Positions 41,939-50,071 of a stretch of 64,000 bases of DNA are shown piece after piece. Source of the DNA: Streptomyces sp. NBC_00287 (GTDB taxonomy: Bacteria; Actinomycetota; Actinomycetes; Streptomycetales; Streptomycetaceae); assembly GCF_036173105.1 (NCBI RefSeq), contig NZ_CP108053.1:7626001-7690000 (forward strand). The letters are read 5' to 3'. The notes beneath the pieces were generated by a model. That model ran no database searches and was not told the origin of the DNA. It saw only the letters and a list, made by a program, of their open reading frames with translations. A program made the translations under genes and the position numbers. Positions within the stretch are counted from its first letter, which is position 1. Every line of letters begins with the position of its first letter.

Positions 41939-42793
41939 CTACGGCAGTTGCGCCGCCCGCGCCTCACGCCGGTTGTCCCTGAAGTTGTTCACCCGGCGAG
42001 CCGTGGCGAACAGGGGAATCACCGCGCCCATGACCAGCTGCAGCGCACAGCCCGTCTGAAGGAGAAGCTGACCGCTCGGGGCATCGAACGCCCACGCCGT
42101 CAGCAGCCCCATCGAGAGCACGATCCACGCCAGCATCGCCACCGCGAGGCGCCCCCGCGGCTTCGGATACTCGACCCGGCTCACCATCAGCCACGCCGTA
42201 CCCAGAATCGCCAGCAGCGTCGCCACGAAGGGCAGCTCGAGCAACACGATCGAGACGACCGTCAGTGCCCCGAACGGCGAGGGCATGCCCTGGAACATGC
42301 CGTTCGGCGGCGTCACACACGAGAACCGCGCAAGCCGCAGCACCACCGCCAGCAGCACCACGATCGCGCCGACCGCCGCCACTCTCTGATGCGCATCGTC
42401 CGCGACCATGCCGTAGACCAGGACGAAGTACGCCGGAGCCAGGCCGAAGCTGATCAGGTCGGAGAGGTTGTCCAGCTCCGCGCCCATGGGCGACGAGCGG
42501 AGCTTGCGCGCGACCAGGCCGTCGAACAGGTCGAAGACCGCTGCGCACAGCATCAGGATCACGGCGGTCGCCGCGCTGTGCCGGGCCATGCCCGACTCCT
42601 GGCTGCCGGTGAGGTGCGGGATCAAGATCCCCGTGGTGGTGAAGTACACCGCCATGAACCCGCACGTGGCATTGCCGAGGGTGAGGGTGTCCGCTATCGA
42701 GAGGCGGAGAGAGAGGGGCATCTCCTCCTCTTCGTCCACCTCGTCCGCCTCGGGCACCCAGCCCGTCTGTGTCTCCGGATCAATCACGGTCAA
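41939..42793 (-). CDS. pssA: CDP-diacylglycerol-serine O-phosphatidyltransferase
   Basis: Predicted 284-residue membrane enzyme making phosphatidylserine from CDP-diacylglycerol and serine. The CDP-alcohol phosphotransferase motif is FDGLVARKLRSSPMG followed by AELDNLSD, giving the DGxxAR-x8-G-x3-D-x3-D pattern. About seven hydrophobic helices follow an acidic cytoplasmic N-terminus (EADEVDEEEEMPLS). The start appears to be TTG 42793, or GTG 42787; both overlap the psd stop, so translation is coupled. Product flows to the decarboxylase encoded just upstream in the operon, giving phosphatidylethanolamine. Confidence 0.92.
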   Translation of the reverse strand: MTVIDPETQTGWVPEADEVDEEEEMPLSLRLSIADTLTLGNATCGFMAVYFTTTGILIPHLTGSQESGMARHSAATAVILMLCAAVFDLFDGLVARKLRSSPMGAELDNLSDLISFGLAPAYFVLVYGMVADDAHQRVAAVGAIVVLLAVVLRLARFSCVTPPNGMFQGMPSPFGALTVVSIVLLELPFVATLLAILGTAWLMVSRVEYPKPRGRLAVAMLAWIVLSMGLLTAWAFDAPSGQLLLQTGCALQLVMGAVIPLFATARRVNNFRDNRREARAAQLP

Positions 42794-43436
42794 TGCGAGT
42801 CACCCCAGCCACGGTCTTCTGCCCGACCTCGACCGCGACCTCCACGCCCTCGGGCAGGTAGATGTCGACACGCGAGCCGAAGCGGATCAGACCGATCCGG
42901 TCACCCTGCTCGACCTTCGTCCCCTGCGGGATGTACGGCACGATGCGACGGGCGACCGCGCCGGCGATCTGGATCATCTCGATGTCGCCGAGTTCGGTGT
43001 CGAAATGCCAGACTACGCGCTCGTTGTTCTCGCTCTCCTTGTTGAACGCCGGAACGAACCCACCCGGGATGTGCTCGACCGAGGTCACCGTGCCGGAGAG
43101 GGGCGCGCGGTTGACGTGGACGTTGAGCGGGCTCATGAAGATCGCGACGCGGGTGCGCCCGTCCTTCCACGGCATGATGCTCTGCACCACACCGTCGGCG
43201 GGCGAGATGACCCGGCCCTGGGCGATCTCGCGCTCGGGGTCGCGGAAGAACCACAGCATGCCCGCCGCGAGGGCGGTGGCGGGCACGGCCACGGCCTTGG
43301 CGGCGCCGGAGCGGCGGGCCTTGGCCAGGCTGAGGGCTGCGGTGGCGACGGTCGGGAGAAGCCACGGCGATGCTCCGCGCGCGAGGCGTACGCCGGCCCG
43401 GCTGTCGCGAGGTGCAGAGGTTTGGCTGTGGGGCAT
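42780..43436 (-). CDS. psd: Phosphatidylserine decarboxylase proenzyme
   Basis: Predicted 218-residue short-form decarboxylase with an N-terminal membrane anchor (two hydrophobic stretches within residues 20-50). Self-cleavage site is the GS pair in LIRFGSRVDIYLP near the C-terminus, where the serine becomes the pyruvoyl cofactor; short bacterial forms use this rather than LGST. Other conserved parts are SPADGVV and MSPLNVHVNRAP. The start at ATG 43436 (MPHSQTS) fits; a longer frame to 43517 is not needed. It overlaps pssA by up to 14 bp, so the two PE-synthesis enzymes form one operon. Confidence 0.93.
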   Translation of the reverse strand: MPHSQTSAPRDSRAGVRLARGASPWLLPTVATAALSLAKARRSGAAKAVAVPATALAAGMLWFFRDPEREIAQGRVISPADGVVQSIMPWKDGRTRVAIFMSPLNVHVNRAPLSGTVTSVEHIPGGFVPAFNKESENNERVVWHFDTELGDIEMIQIAGAVARRIVPYIPQGTKVEQGDRIGLIRFGSRVDIYLPEGVEVAVEVGQKTVAGVTRIDRD

Positions 43437-43561
43437 GGATGACCTTCGTAGCGGATGATGCCGCGCAGTGAGGGGGGACGGCGGCTTTCCCGGGATCGTA
43501 CCGGTCGCGGGCCACAACTGGGCAAGCCAGGAAGCCGAGTCGGCAGCCGAAGAGTGTTGAC

Positions 43562-43594
43562 GGGGTGTGATCTTCTTCTCGAAGAAAACACCCC
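43562..43594. terminator. Terminator of the ethylmalonyl-CoA operon
   Basis: GGGGTGT (43562-43568) and ACACCCC (43588-43594) are perfect arms enclosing a second perfect palindrome, TTCTTC-TC-GAAGAA. It begins 13 bp past the stop of the acyl-CoA dehydrogenase gene on the minus strand. The nested stem makes a long, stable hairpin. Confidence 0.75.
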
Positions 43595-43606
43595 GAACCC
43601 GGACAT

Positions 43607-44821
43607 CTAGCCCTGGAATCGATACTCTTCGAGCAACCTGCGCCCGATGATCATTTTCTGGATCTCGGCGGTACCTTCACCGATCAGCAGCATCGGAGCC
43701 TCACGGTAGAGGCGCTCGATCTCGTACTCCTTGGAGAAGCCGTAGCCGCCGTGGATCCGGAAGGAGTCCTCCACGACCTCCTTGCAGTACTCGGAGGCGA
43801 GGTACTTCGCCATCCCAGCCTCAAGGTCGTTTCGTTCCCCGGAGTCCTTTTTGCGAGCCGCGTTCACCATCATCGCATGGGCGGCCTCGACCTTGGTAGC
43901 CATCTCGGCCAGCTTGAACTGGATCGCCTGGTGCTGAGCGATCGGCTTGCCGAAAGTGTGACGCTGCTGGGCGTACTGGACACCGAGTTCGAACGCACGC
44001 TGAGCGACACCGCAACCACGCGCCGCCACGTTGACGCGGCCGACTTCCACGCCGTCCATCATTTGGTAAAAACCTCGGCCGGTGACCCCGCCGAGCACCC
44101 GGTCGGCGGGAATCCGCAGGCCATCCATGATGAGTTCGGTGGTGTCCACCCCCTTGTACCCCATCTTGTCGATCTTGCCCGGAATGGTCAGGCCGGGGCG
44201 GACCTCACCGAAGCCGGGCTCCTTCTCGACGAGGAAGGTCGTCATCGACTTGTGGGGCTTGGCGGCTGCCTCCTCCGGAGAGAGACCTTCGTCACTTCGC
44301 ACCAGAACGGCCACCAGAGACGACGTTCCGCCGTTCGTCAGCCACATCTTCTGACCGTTCAGGACGTACTCGTCGCCGTCCTTGACCGCCTTGGACGTGA
44401 TCGCCGACACGTCCGAGCCCAGCGCGGGCTCCGACATCGAGAAGGCGCCGCGGATGTCGCCGGCCGCCATGCGCGGCAGGAAGTGGTCCTTCTGCTCCTG
44501 CGTGCCGTGCTGCTTGAGCATGTACGCCACGATGAAGTGGGTGTTGATGATGCCGGACACCGACATCCAGCCGCGGGCGATCTCCTCGACGCACAGGGCG
44601 TACGTCAGGAGCGACTCGCCCAGACCGCCGTACTCCTCCGGGATCATCAGGCCGAACAGGCCCAACTCCTTGAGGCCGTCGACGATCTGCTGCGGATACT
44701 CGTCGCGGTGCTCCAGCTCGGTCGCGACCGGAATGATCTCCTTGTCCACGAAGTCGCGGACGGTGGACAGGATCTCCTGCTGGATATCGGTCAGACCGGC
44801 GGTCTGGGCGAGTCGCGCCAT
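43607..44821 (-). CDS. Acyl-CoA dehydrogenase, probably methylsuccinyl-CoA dehydrogenase
   Basis: Predicted 404-residue flavoprotein. ACAD signatures are AFSMSEPALGSDVSAI (about 130), KMWLTNGG (about 162) and the C-terminal RIHGGYGFSKEYEIERLYR with the GEGTAEIQ segment carrying the catalytic-base region. It is the last gene in an operon otherwise encoding ethylmalonyl-CoA pathway enzymes, which needs a methylsuccinyl-CoA dehydrogenase, so I infer that substrate. It is shorter than the ~550-residue proteobacterial Mcd but normal for actinobacterial ACADs. It starts 2 bp after the MaoC stop. An ordinary short-branched acyl-CoA dehydrogenase is the alternative. Confidence 0.85.
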   Translation of the reverse strand: MARLAQTAGLTDIQQEILSTVRDFVDKEIIPVATELEHRDEYPQQIVDGLKELGLFGLMIPEEYGGLGESLLTYALCVEEIARGWMSVSGIINTHFIVAYMLKQHGTQEQKDHFLPRMAAGDIRGAFSMSEPALGSDVSAITSKAVKDGDEYVLNGQKMWLTNGGTSSLVAVLVRSDEGLSPEEAAAKPHKSMTTFLVEKEPGFGEVRPGLTIPGKIDKMGYKGVDTTELIMDGLRIPADRVLGGVTGRGFYQMMDGVEVGRVNVAARGCGVAQRAFELGVQYAQQRHTFGKPIAQHQAIQFKLAEMATKVEAAHAMMVNAARKKDSGERNDLEAGMAKYLASEYCKEVVEDSFRIHGGYGFSKEYEIERLYREAPMLLIGEGTAEIQKMIIGRRLLEEYRFQG

Positions 44822-44823
44822 GG

Positions 44824-45336
44824 CTACTTCTCCTGCTCCTTGAGCTCGGGGCGGCCCGGCTGCTCGCCGCCGCGCTCCTTGATGTACGTCTCGGTCGGCA
44901 CCATCACCTTGCGGCGGAACACACAGACCAGCGTGCCGTCCTGCTTGTAGCCCTTGGTCTCGACGTAGACGATGCCGCGGTCGTTCTTCGACTTCGACGG
45001 CCACTTGTCGAGCACCGTCGTCTGGCCGTAGATGGTGTCGCCGTGGAAGGTCGGCGCCACATGCTTGAGCGACTCGATCTCCAGGTTGGCGATGGCCTTT
45101 CCGGAGATGTCCGGGACGGACATGCCGAGCAGCAGCGAGTAGATGTAGTTCCCGACGACGACGTTCTTGCCGAAGTCCGTCGTCTTCTCCGCATAGTTGG
45201 TGTCCATGTGGAGCGGGTGGTGGTTCATGGTGAGGAGACAGAACAGGTGGTCGTCGTACTCGGTGACCGTCTTTCCCGGCCAGTGCTTGTACGTCGCCCC
45301 GACCTCGAACTCCTCATACGTGCGTCCGAACTGCAT
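44824..45336 (-). CDS. MaoC-family hydratase, probably mesaconyl-CoA hydratase
   Basis: Predicted 170-residue hot-dog-fold hydratase. It begins MQFGRTYEEFEVGATYKHWPGKTV; the catalytic Asp/His pair of the hydratase-2 type is suggested in FCLLTMNHHPLHMDTNYAE. In the ethylmalonyl-CoA pathway mesaconyl-C1-CoA hydratase adds water to form beta-methylmalyl-CoA, the substrate of the lyase encoded upstream. It is a single hot-dog domain, half the length of the proteobacterial enzyme. ATG 45336 lies 5 bp after the lyase stop, so coupling is tight; a longer frame upstream runs inside the lyase gene. Confidence 0.85.
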   Translation of the reverse strand: MQFGRTYEEFEVGATYKHWPGKTVTEYDDHLFCLLTMNHHPLHMDTNYAEKTTDFGKNVVVGNYIYSLLLGMSVPDISGKAIANLEIESLKHVAPTFHGDTIYGQTTVLDKWPSKSKNDRGIVYVETKGYKQDGTLVCVFRRKVMVPTETYIKERGGEQPGRPELKEQEK

Positions 45337-45341
45337 CGCGC

Positions 45342-46304
45342 TCAGGCCTCCGGGATCTCGAACTTGGACGTGCGCTGCATGCCGGCGGCGCGGCCCTTGC
45401 CGGAGATGACGAGCGCCATCTTGCGGCTGGCCTCGTCGATCATCTCGTCGCCGAGCATCGCGGAGCCCTTCTTGCCGCCCGCCTCGGACGTGTAGTAGTC
45501 GTACGCGTCCAGGATCAGCTCGGCGTGGTCGAAGTCCTCCTGCGAGGGCGAGAAGATCTCGTTGGACGCCTCGACCTGGCCCGGGTGCAGCACCCACTTG
45601 CCGTCGAAGCCGAGCGCGGCGGCGCGCTGGGCGACCTCGCGGTAGCCGTCGATGTTGCGGATCTGGAGGTAGGGGCCGTCGATCGCCTGGAGGTTGTTGG
45701 CGCGGGCGGCCATCAGGATCTTCATCAGGATGTAGTGGTAGGCGTCCGCCGGGTAGCCGGGCGGCTGCTCACCGACGACCAGCGACTTCATGTTGATCGA
45801 CGCCATGAAGTCGGCCGGGCCGAAGATGATCGTCTCGACGCGCTGGGAGGCCGTCGCGATCTCGTTGACGTTGTTCAGGCCCTGGGCGTTCTCGATCTGC
45901 GCCTCGATGCCGATCTTGCCGACCTCGAAGCCCATCGTCTTCTCGATCTGCGTCAGCAGCAGGTCGAGGGCGACGATCTGCTCGGCGGTCTGCACCTTCG
46001 GCAGCATGATGCAGTCGAGGTTCTGGCCCGCGCCCTCGACGACGGTCACGACATCGCGGTACGTCCACTCCGTCGTCCAGTCGTTGACGCGCACGACCCG
46101 CGTCTTGCCCGTCCAGTCGCCCTCGTTGAGGAACTTGACGATGGTGTGCCGCGCGCCGGGCTTGGCGAGCGGCGCGCATGCGTCCTCCAGGTCCAGGAAG
46201 ACCTGGTCGGCCGGGAGGCCCTGGGCCTTCTCCAGGAAGCGCGGGTTCGAGCCCGGCACCGCCAGACAGGAACGCCGGGGGCGAAGGCGGTTGACCGTGG
46301 TCAT
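45342..46304 (-). CDS. HpcH/HpaI-family CoA ester lyase (malyl/beta-methylmalyl-CoA lyase)
   Basis: Predicted 320-residue TIM-barrel enzyme of the citrate-lyase beta-chain family. Key parts are RRSCLAVPGSNPRFLEKA at the start, VFLDLEDACAP near 35 (acidic metal ligands), RVNDWTTEW, IEAQIENAQG near 133 (second acidic ligand) and ADFMASINM. It cleaves beta-methylmalyl-CoA to glyoxylate and propionyl-CoA, and malyl-CoA to acetyl-CoA and glyoxylate. It overlaps the mutase gene upstream by 4 bp. Context makes the ethylmalonyl-CoA role far more likely than citrate lyase. Confidence 0.9.
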   Translation of the reverse strand: MTTVNRLRPRRSCLAVPGSNPRFLEKAQGLPADQVFLDLEDACAPLAKPGARHTIVKFLNEGDWTGKTRVVRVNDWTTEWTYRDVVTVVEGAGQNLDCIMLPKVQTAEQIVALDLLLTQIEKTMGFEVGKIGIEAQIENAQGLNNVNEIATASQRVETIIFGPADFMASINMKSLVVGEQPPGYPADAYHYILMKILMAARANNLQAIDGPYLQIRNIDGYREVAQRAAALGFDGKWVLHPGQVEASNEIFSPSQEDFDHAELILDAYDYYTSEAGGKKGSAMLGDEMIDEASRKMALVISGKGRAAGMQRTSKFEIPEA

Positions 46305-48328
46305 GCGGGGACCTCCAGGGGGTTGAGCTTGTTCGCTGTGCGGATCTCATCGACGATGCGGCCGATGATTCCGGTGATGTCGAAGTCCTTCGGGGTGAAG
46401 ACCGCGGCCACTCCGGCTGCCCTGAGCTGCTCGGCGTCTCCATTCGGGATGATGCCACCGGCGATCACCGGGATATCTGTGGCACCGGCCACACGGAGCC
46501 GTTCCAGGACGTCCGGCACCAGTTGGGCGTGCGAGCCGGACAGGATGGACAGGCCGACCGCGTGCACGTCCTCGGCGAGGGCCGCGTCCACGATCTGCTC
46601 GGGGGTGAGCCGGATGCCCTGGTACACCACCTCGAAACCGGCGTCACGCGCGCGTACGGCGATCTGCTCGGCGCCGTTGGAGTGTCCGTCCAGGCCCGGC
46701 TTGCCGACCAGGAAGCGGAGCTTGCCGACGCCGAGATCGCGGGCCGTCTCCGCCACCCGGTGGCGGACCAGCGCCATCGCGGTGCCCTCCTCGGCGGTCA
46801 CCGCGACCGGCGCGGAGGACACGCCCGTCGGGGCCCGGAACTCGCCGAACACCTCGCGCAGGGCCCCGGACCACTCGCCGGTGGTGACGCCGGCGCGGGC
46901 GCACTCCAGGGTGGCCTCCATGAGGTTGGCGGTGCCCTTGGCGGCCTCCTTCAGCTTCTCCAGCGCCTTGCAGGGGCGCGGATGGTTGAAGGGCGGCTGA
47001 TAGCGGGTGTCCCGCCAGTGCGTCAGGGCGTCCACGACGCGGGCCTCGACCGCGGGGTCGACCGTCTGGATCGCTGCGTCCAGGTCGGCCGTGAGCGGGT
47101 TCGGCTCGGTCGACTCGTAGATGTTGACGCCGACGATCTTCTCCTGGCCGGACTCGATCCGCGCGCGGCGCTCCGCGTGGGACGCCACGAGCTGCGACTT
47201 GAGGTAGCCGGACTCGACGGCGGCCATCGCGCCGCCCATCTCCTGGATCCGCTCGATCTCCGCGAGCGACTCCTCGATGAGCGCCTCGACCTTGGACTCG
47301 ATCACCTTCGAGCCCTCGAAGATGTCCTCGTACTCCAGCAGATCGCTCTCATGGGCGAGCACCTGCTGAATGCGCAGCGACCACTGCTGGTCCCAGGGGC
47401 GGGGCAGGCCCAACGCCTCGTTCCAGGCGGGGAGCTGGACGGCACGCGCGCGTGCGTCCTTGGAGAGGGTCACGGCCAGCATCTCCAGCACGATCCGCTG
47501 GACGTTGTTCTCCGGCTGCGCCTCCGTCAGGCCCAGGGAGTTGACCTGGACGCCGTAGCGGAAGCGGCGCTGCTTGGCGTCCTGGATGCCGTAGCGCTCA
47601 AGGGTGATCTTCTCCCAGATGCGGCCGAAGGCGCGCATCTTGCACATCTCCTCGACGAAGCGGACACCCGCGTTCACGAAGAAGGAGATCCGGGCGACGA
47701 CATCGCCCATGCGCTCCTCGGGGACCTGGCCGCTGTCGCGCACGGCGTCGAGGACCGCGATCGCCGTGGACATCGCGTACGCGATCTCCTGGACCGGCGT
47801 GGCCCCCGCCTCCTGCAGGTGGTAGCTGCAGATGTTGATCGGGTTCCACTTGGGGAGGTGGGAGACCGTGTACGCGATCATGTCCGTCGTCAGGCGGAGC
47901 GAAGGCCCGGGCGGGAACACATGGGTCCCTCGCGACAGGTACTCCTTGACGATGTCGTTCTGCGTCGTGCCCTGGAGCTTGGTGATGTCCGCACCCTGCT
48001 CCTCCGCGACGACCTGGTAGAGCGCCAGCAGCCACATGGCGGTGGCGTTGATGGTCATCGAGGTGTTCATCTGCTCCAGGGGGATGTCCTGGAACAGCCG
48101 GCGCATGTCACCGAGGTGCGAGACGGGCACCCCGACCCGGCCGACCTCGCCGCGGGCGAGGATGTGGTCCGGGTCGTAGCCGGTCTGCGTCGGCAGATCG
48201 AAGGCGACGGACAGACCCGTCTGGCCCTTGGCGAGGTTGCGCCGGTACAGCTCGTTGGACGCCTCGGCCGTGGAGTGACCGGCGTACGTGCGCATGAGCC
48301 ACGGCCGGTCCTTCTGACGCTCGCTCAT
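46301..48328 (-). CDS. meaA: Coenzyme B12-dependent mutase, ethylmalonyl-CoA mutase (MeaA)
   Basis: Predicted 675-residue single-chain acyl-CoA mutase. The N-terminal barrel domain begins RPWLMRTYAGHSTAEASNE and includes GLSVAFDLPTQTGYD. The C-terminal cobalamin domain has the DxHxxG motif in GLDGHSNGAEQIA (about 566), with the SILSGSH and GGIIPNGD segments after it. It converts ethylmalonyl-CoA to methylsuccinyl-CoA; Streptomyces MeaA is known in butyryl/crotonyl-CoA and C4-C5 metabolism. It is 8 bp downstream of ccr and overlaps the lyase by 4 bp, the core of the pathway operon. Confidence 0.93.
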   Translation of the reverse strand: MSERQKDRPWLMRTYAGHSTAEASNELYRRNLAKGQTGLSVAFDLPTQTGYDPDHILARGEVGRVGVPVSHLGDMRRLFQDIPLEQMNTSMTINATAMWLLALYQVVAEEQGADITKLQGTTQNDIVKEYLSRGTHVFPPGPSLRLTTDMIAYTVSHLPKWNPINICSYHLQEAGATPVQEIAYAMSTAIAVLDAVRDSGQVPEERMGDVVARISFFVNAGVRFVEEMCKMRAFGRIWEKITLERYGIQDAKQRRFRYGVQVNSLGLTEAQPENNVQRIVLEMLAVTLSKDARARAVQLPAWNEALGLPRPWDQQWSLRIQQVLAHESDLLEYEDIFEGSKVIESKVEALIEESLAEIERIQEMGGAMAAVESGYLKSQLVASHAERRARIESGQEKIVGVNIYESTEPNPLTADLDAAIQTVDPAVEARVVDALTHWRDTRYQPPFNHPRPCKALEKLKEAAKGTANLMEATLECARAGVTTGEWSGALREVFGEFRAPTGVSSAPVAVTAEEGTAMALVRHRVAETARDLGVGKLRFLVGKPGLDGHSNGAEQIAVRARDAGFEVVYQGIRLTPEQIVDAALAEDVHAVGLSILSGSHAQLVPDVLERLRVAGATDIPVIAGGIIPNGDAEQLRAAGVAAVFTPKDFDITGIIGRIVDEIRTANKLNPLEVPA

Positions 48329-48335
48329 GTTGCCC

Positions 48336-49679
48336 TCAGATGTTGCGGAAGCGGTTGATGGCGTCGATGTGCTGGGCGCGCAGCTCCTCGTCGCGCACGC
48401 CCAGGCCCTCCTCGGGGGCCAGGCACAGCACGCCGACCTTGCCCTGGTGGAGGTTGCGGTGCACGTCGAACGCGGCCTGGCCGGTCTCCTCGAGCGAGTA
48501 GACCTTCGACAGCGTCGGGTGGATCTTGCCCTTCGCGATCAGCCGGTTGGCCTCCCAGGCCTCGCGGTAGTTGGCGAAGTGCGAGCCGATGATCCGCTTC
48601 AGCGACATCCACAGGTAGCGGTTGTCGTACTCGTGGTTGTAACCCGAGGTCGAGGCGCAGGTGACGATCGTGCCGCCCTTGCGGGTGACGTAGACCGAGG
48701 CGCCGAAGGTCTCGCGGCCCGGGTGCTCGAAGACGATGTCGACGTCCTCGCCGCCGGTGAGCTCACGGATGCGCTTGCCGAAGCGCTTCCACTCGCGCGG
48801 GTCCTGGTTGTGCTCGTCCTTCCAGAACTTGTAGCCCTCGGCGTTGCGGTCGATGATCGCCTCGGCGCCCATCGCGCGGCAGATCTCCGCCTTCTGAGGG
48901 CTGCTCACCACACAGATCGGGTTGGCGCCACCGGCCAGCGCGAACTGGGTGGCGTAACTGCCGAGCCCGCCACTCGCGCCCCAGATCAGGACGTTGTCGC
49001 CCTGCTTCATGCCGGCGCCGTTGCGGGAGACCAGCTGGCGGTAGGCGGTGGAGTTGACCAGGCCCGGGGCCGCGGCCTCCTCCCAGCTGAGGTGCTTGGG
49101 CTTCGGCATCAGCTGGTTGGACTTGACGAGCGCGATCTCGGCGAGGCCGCCGAAGTTCGTCTCGAAGCCCCAGATGCGCTGCTCCGGGTCGAGCATCGTG
49201 TCGTTGTGCCCGTCGGACGACTCCAGCTCGACCGAGAGACAGTGCGCGACGACCTCGTCACCGGGGTTCCAGGCGTTGACGCCAGGGCCGGTGCGCAGGA
49301 CGACGCCCGCGAGGTCGGAGCCGATGATGTGGTACGGCAGATCGTGGCGCTTGGTGAGCTCGCTGAGCCGGCCGTAGCGCTCCAGGAACCCGAAGGTCGA
49401 CAGCGGCTCGAAGATCGAGGTCCAGACCGAGTTGTAGTTCACCGAAGAGGCCATGACGGCCACCAGGGCCTCGCCCGGGCCGAGTTCCGGCACCGGCACG
49501 TCGTCCAGGTGGATCGACTTGCGGGGGTCCTTGTCGCGGGTTTCGAGGCCCGCGAACATCTCCGTCTCGTCCTTGTGCACGGTGATCGCGCGGTACGACT
49601 CGGGGAGCGGCAGAGCGGCGAAGTCGGCCGCCGTCGATTCCGGCGACTGGATCGCGTCCAGGATGTCCTTCACGGTCAC
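48336..49679 (-). CDS. ccrA: Crotonyl-CoA carboxylase/reductase
   Basis: Predicted 447-residue NADPH-dependent medium-chain dehydrogenase/reductase. MDR features: VMASSVNYNSVW near residue 72, GSDLAGVVLRTG near 118, WGASGGLGSYATQFA (NADPH Rossmann) near 228. It reductively carboxylates crotonyl-CoA to ethylmalonyl-CoA, a polyketide extender unit and the entry to the ethylmalonyl-CoA pathway. I place the start at GTG 49679, seven bases after GGAGG; the frame runs on to 49886 but only through a palindrome-rich region. It heads the operon ccr-meaA-lyase-MaoC-ACAD. Confidence 0.95.
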   Translation of the reverse strand: MTVKDILDAIQSPESTAADFAALPLPESYRAITVHKDETEMFAGLETRDKDPRKSIHLDDVPVPELGPGEALVAVMASSVNYNSVWTSIFEPLSTFGFLERYGRLSELTKRHDLPYHIIGSDLAGVVLRTGPGVNAWNPGDEVVAHCLSVELESSDGHNDTMLDPEQRIWGFETNFGGLAEIALVKSNQLMPKPKHLSWEEAAAPGLVNSTAYRQLVSRNGAGMKQGDNVLIWGASGGLGSYATQFALAGGANPICVVSSPQKAEICRAMGAEAIIDRNAEGYKFWKDEHNQDPREWKRFGKRIRELTGGEDVDIVFEHPGRETFGASVYVTRKGGTIVTCASTSGYNHEYDNRYLWMSLKRIIGSHFANYREAWEANRLIAKGKIHPTLSKVYSLEETGQAAFDVHRNLHQGKVGVLCLAPEEGLGVRDEELRAQHIDAINRFRNI

Positions 49680-49880
49680 GGTGTTGCCTCCGGCGATACG
49701 CGTCCTGAGGGAGGGACGCTGAGGGTTACGTCGGTGCTGCTGAGGGTGTGTTGCTGTGCCGTCGGTTCGGCGTGTGGTGCTGTTCGGCAGCGCTTTGTGG
49801 CGCGGGAGGGTGCCTGTGACGCAGGCGTCCGGCGCGCGAGCCGTTGGGCTCGTCGGGACAGGCCGGACACCTTCAACGTA

Positions 49881-49895
49881 TGACACCGCGTGTCA
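49881..49895. promoter_or_regulatory. Palindrome upstream of ccr
   Basis: TGACACCGCGTGTCA is a perfect dyad (TGACAC/GTGTCA, 3-bp centre), 202 bp before the ccr start. It lies in the 392-bp gap 49680-50071, which holds this site, the dyad at 49904 and the terminator at 50015. An A/T-richer stretch at 49930-49970, upstream of both dyads on the ccr strand, is the only other feature I see there. Confidence 0.6.
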
Positions 49896-49903
49896 GGTGG
49901 CAA

Positions 49904-49916
49904 GGCACTGAGTGCC
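49904..49916. promoter_or_regulatory. GGYACTGAGTRCC dyad upstream of ccr
   Basis: GGCACTGAGTGCC is a perfect 13-bp palindrome, 225 bp before the ccr start. A near-identical palindrome with a compensating base-pair change, GGTACTGAGTACC, lies upstream of the 3-hydroxyacyl-CoA dehydrogenase at 53016. The pair looks like two binding sites for one regulator. Confidence 0.7.
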
Positions 49917-50014
49917 AGGAGTTGCTCTCAAGTGAAATCTTTACGTAACAAATGAGCGATGATCGATCGAACAGGGGCTGAAAGATGCCGGAAAACCTGC
50001 CCTGACATGGCAAA

Positions 50015-50038
50015 ACGGCCACCCCGTGGGGTGGCCGT
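50015..50038 (-). terminator. Terminator of the TetR-family gene
   Basis: ACGGCCACCCC and GGGGTGGCCGT form a perfect 11-bp stem around 2 bases. On the minus strand it is followed by TTTT. It lies 34 bp past the TetR gene stop. Confidence 0.8.
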
Positions 50039-50071
50039 CATCACAGTGGCGAAGGGTCCTGGAGACCGGCT

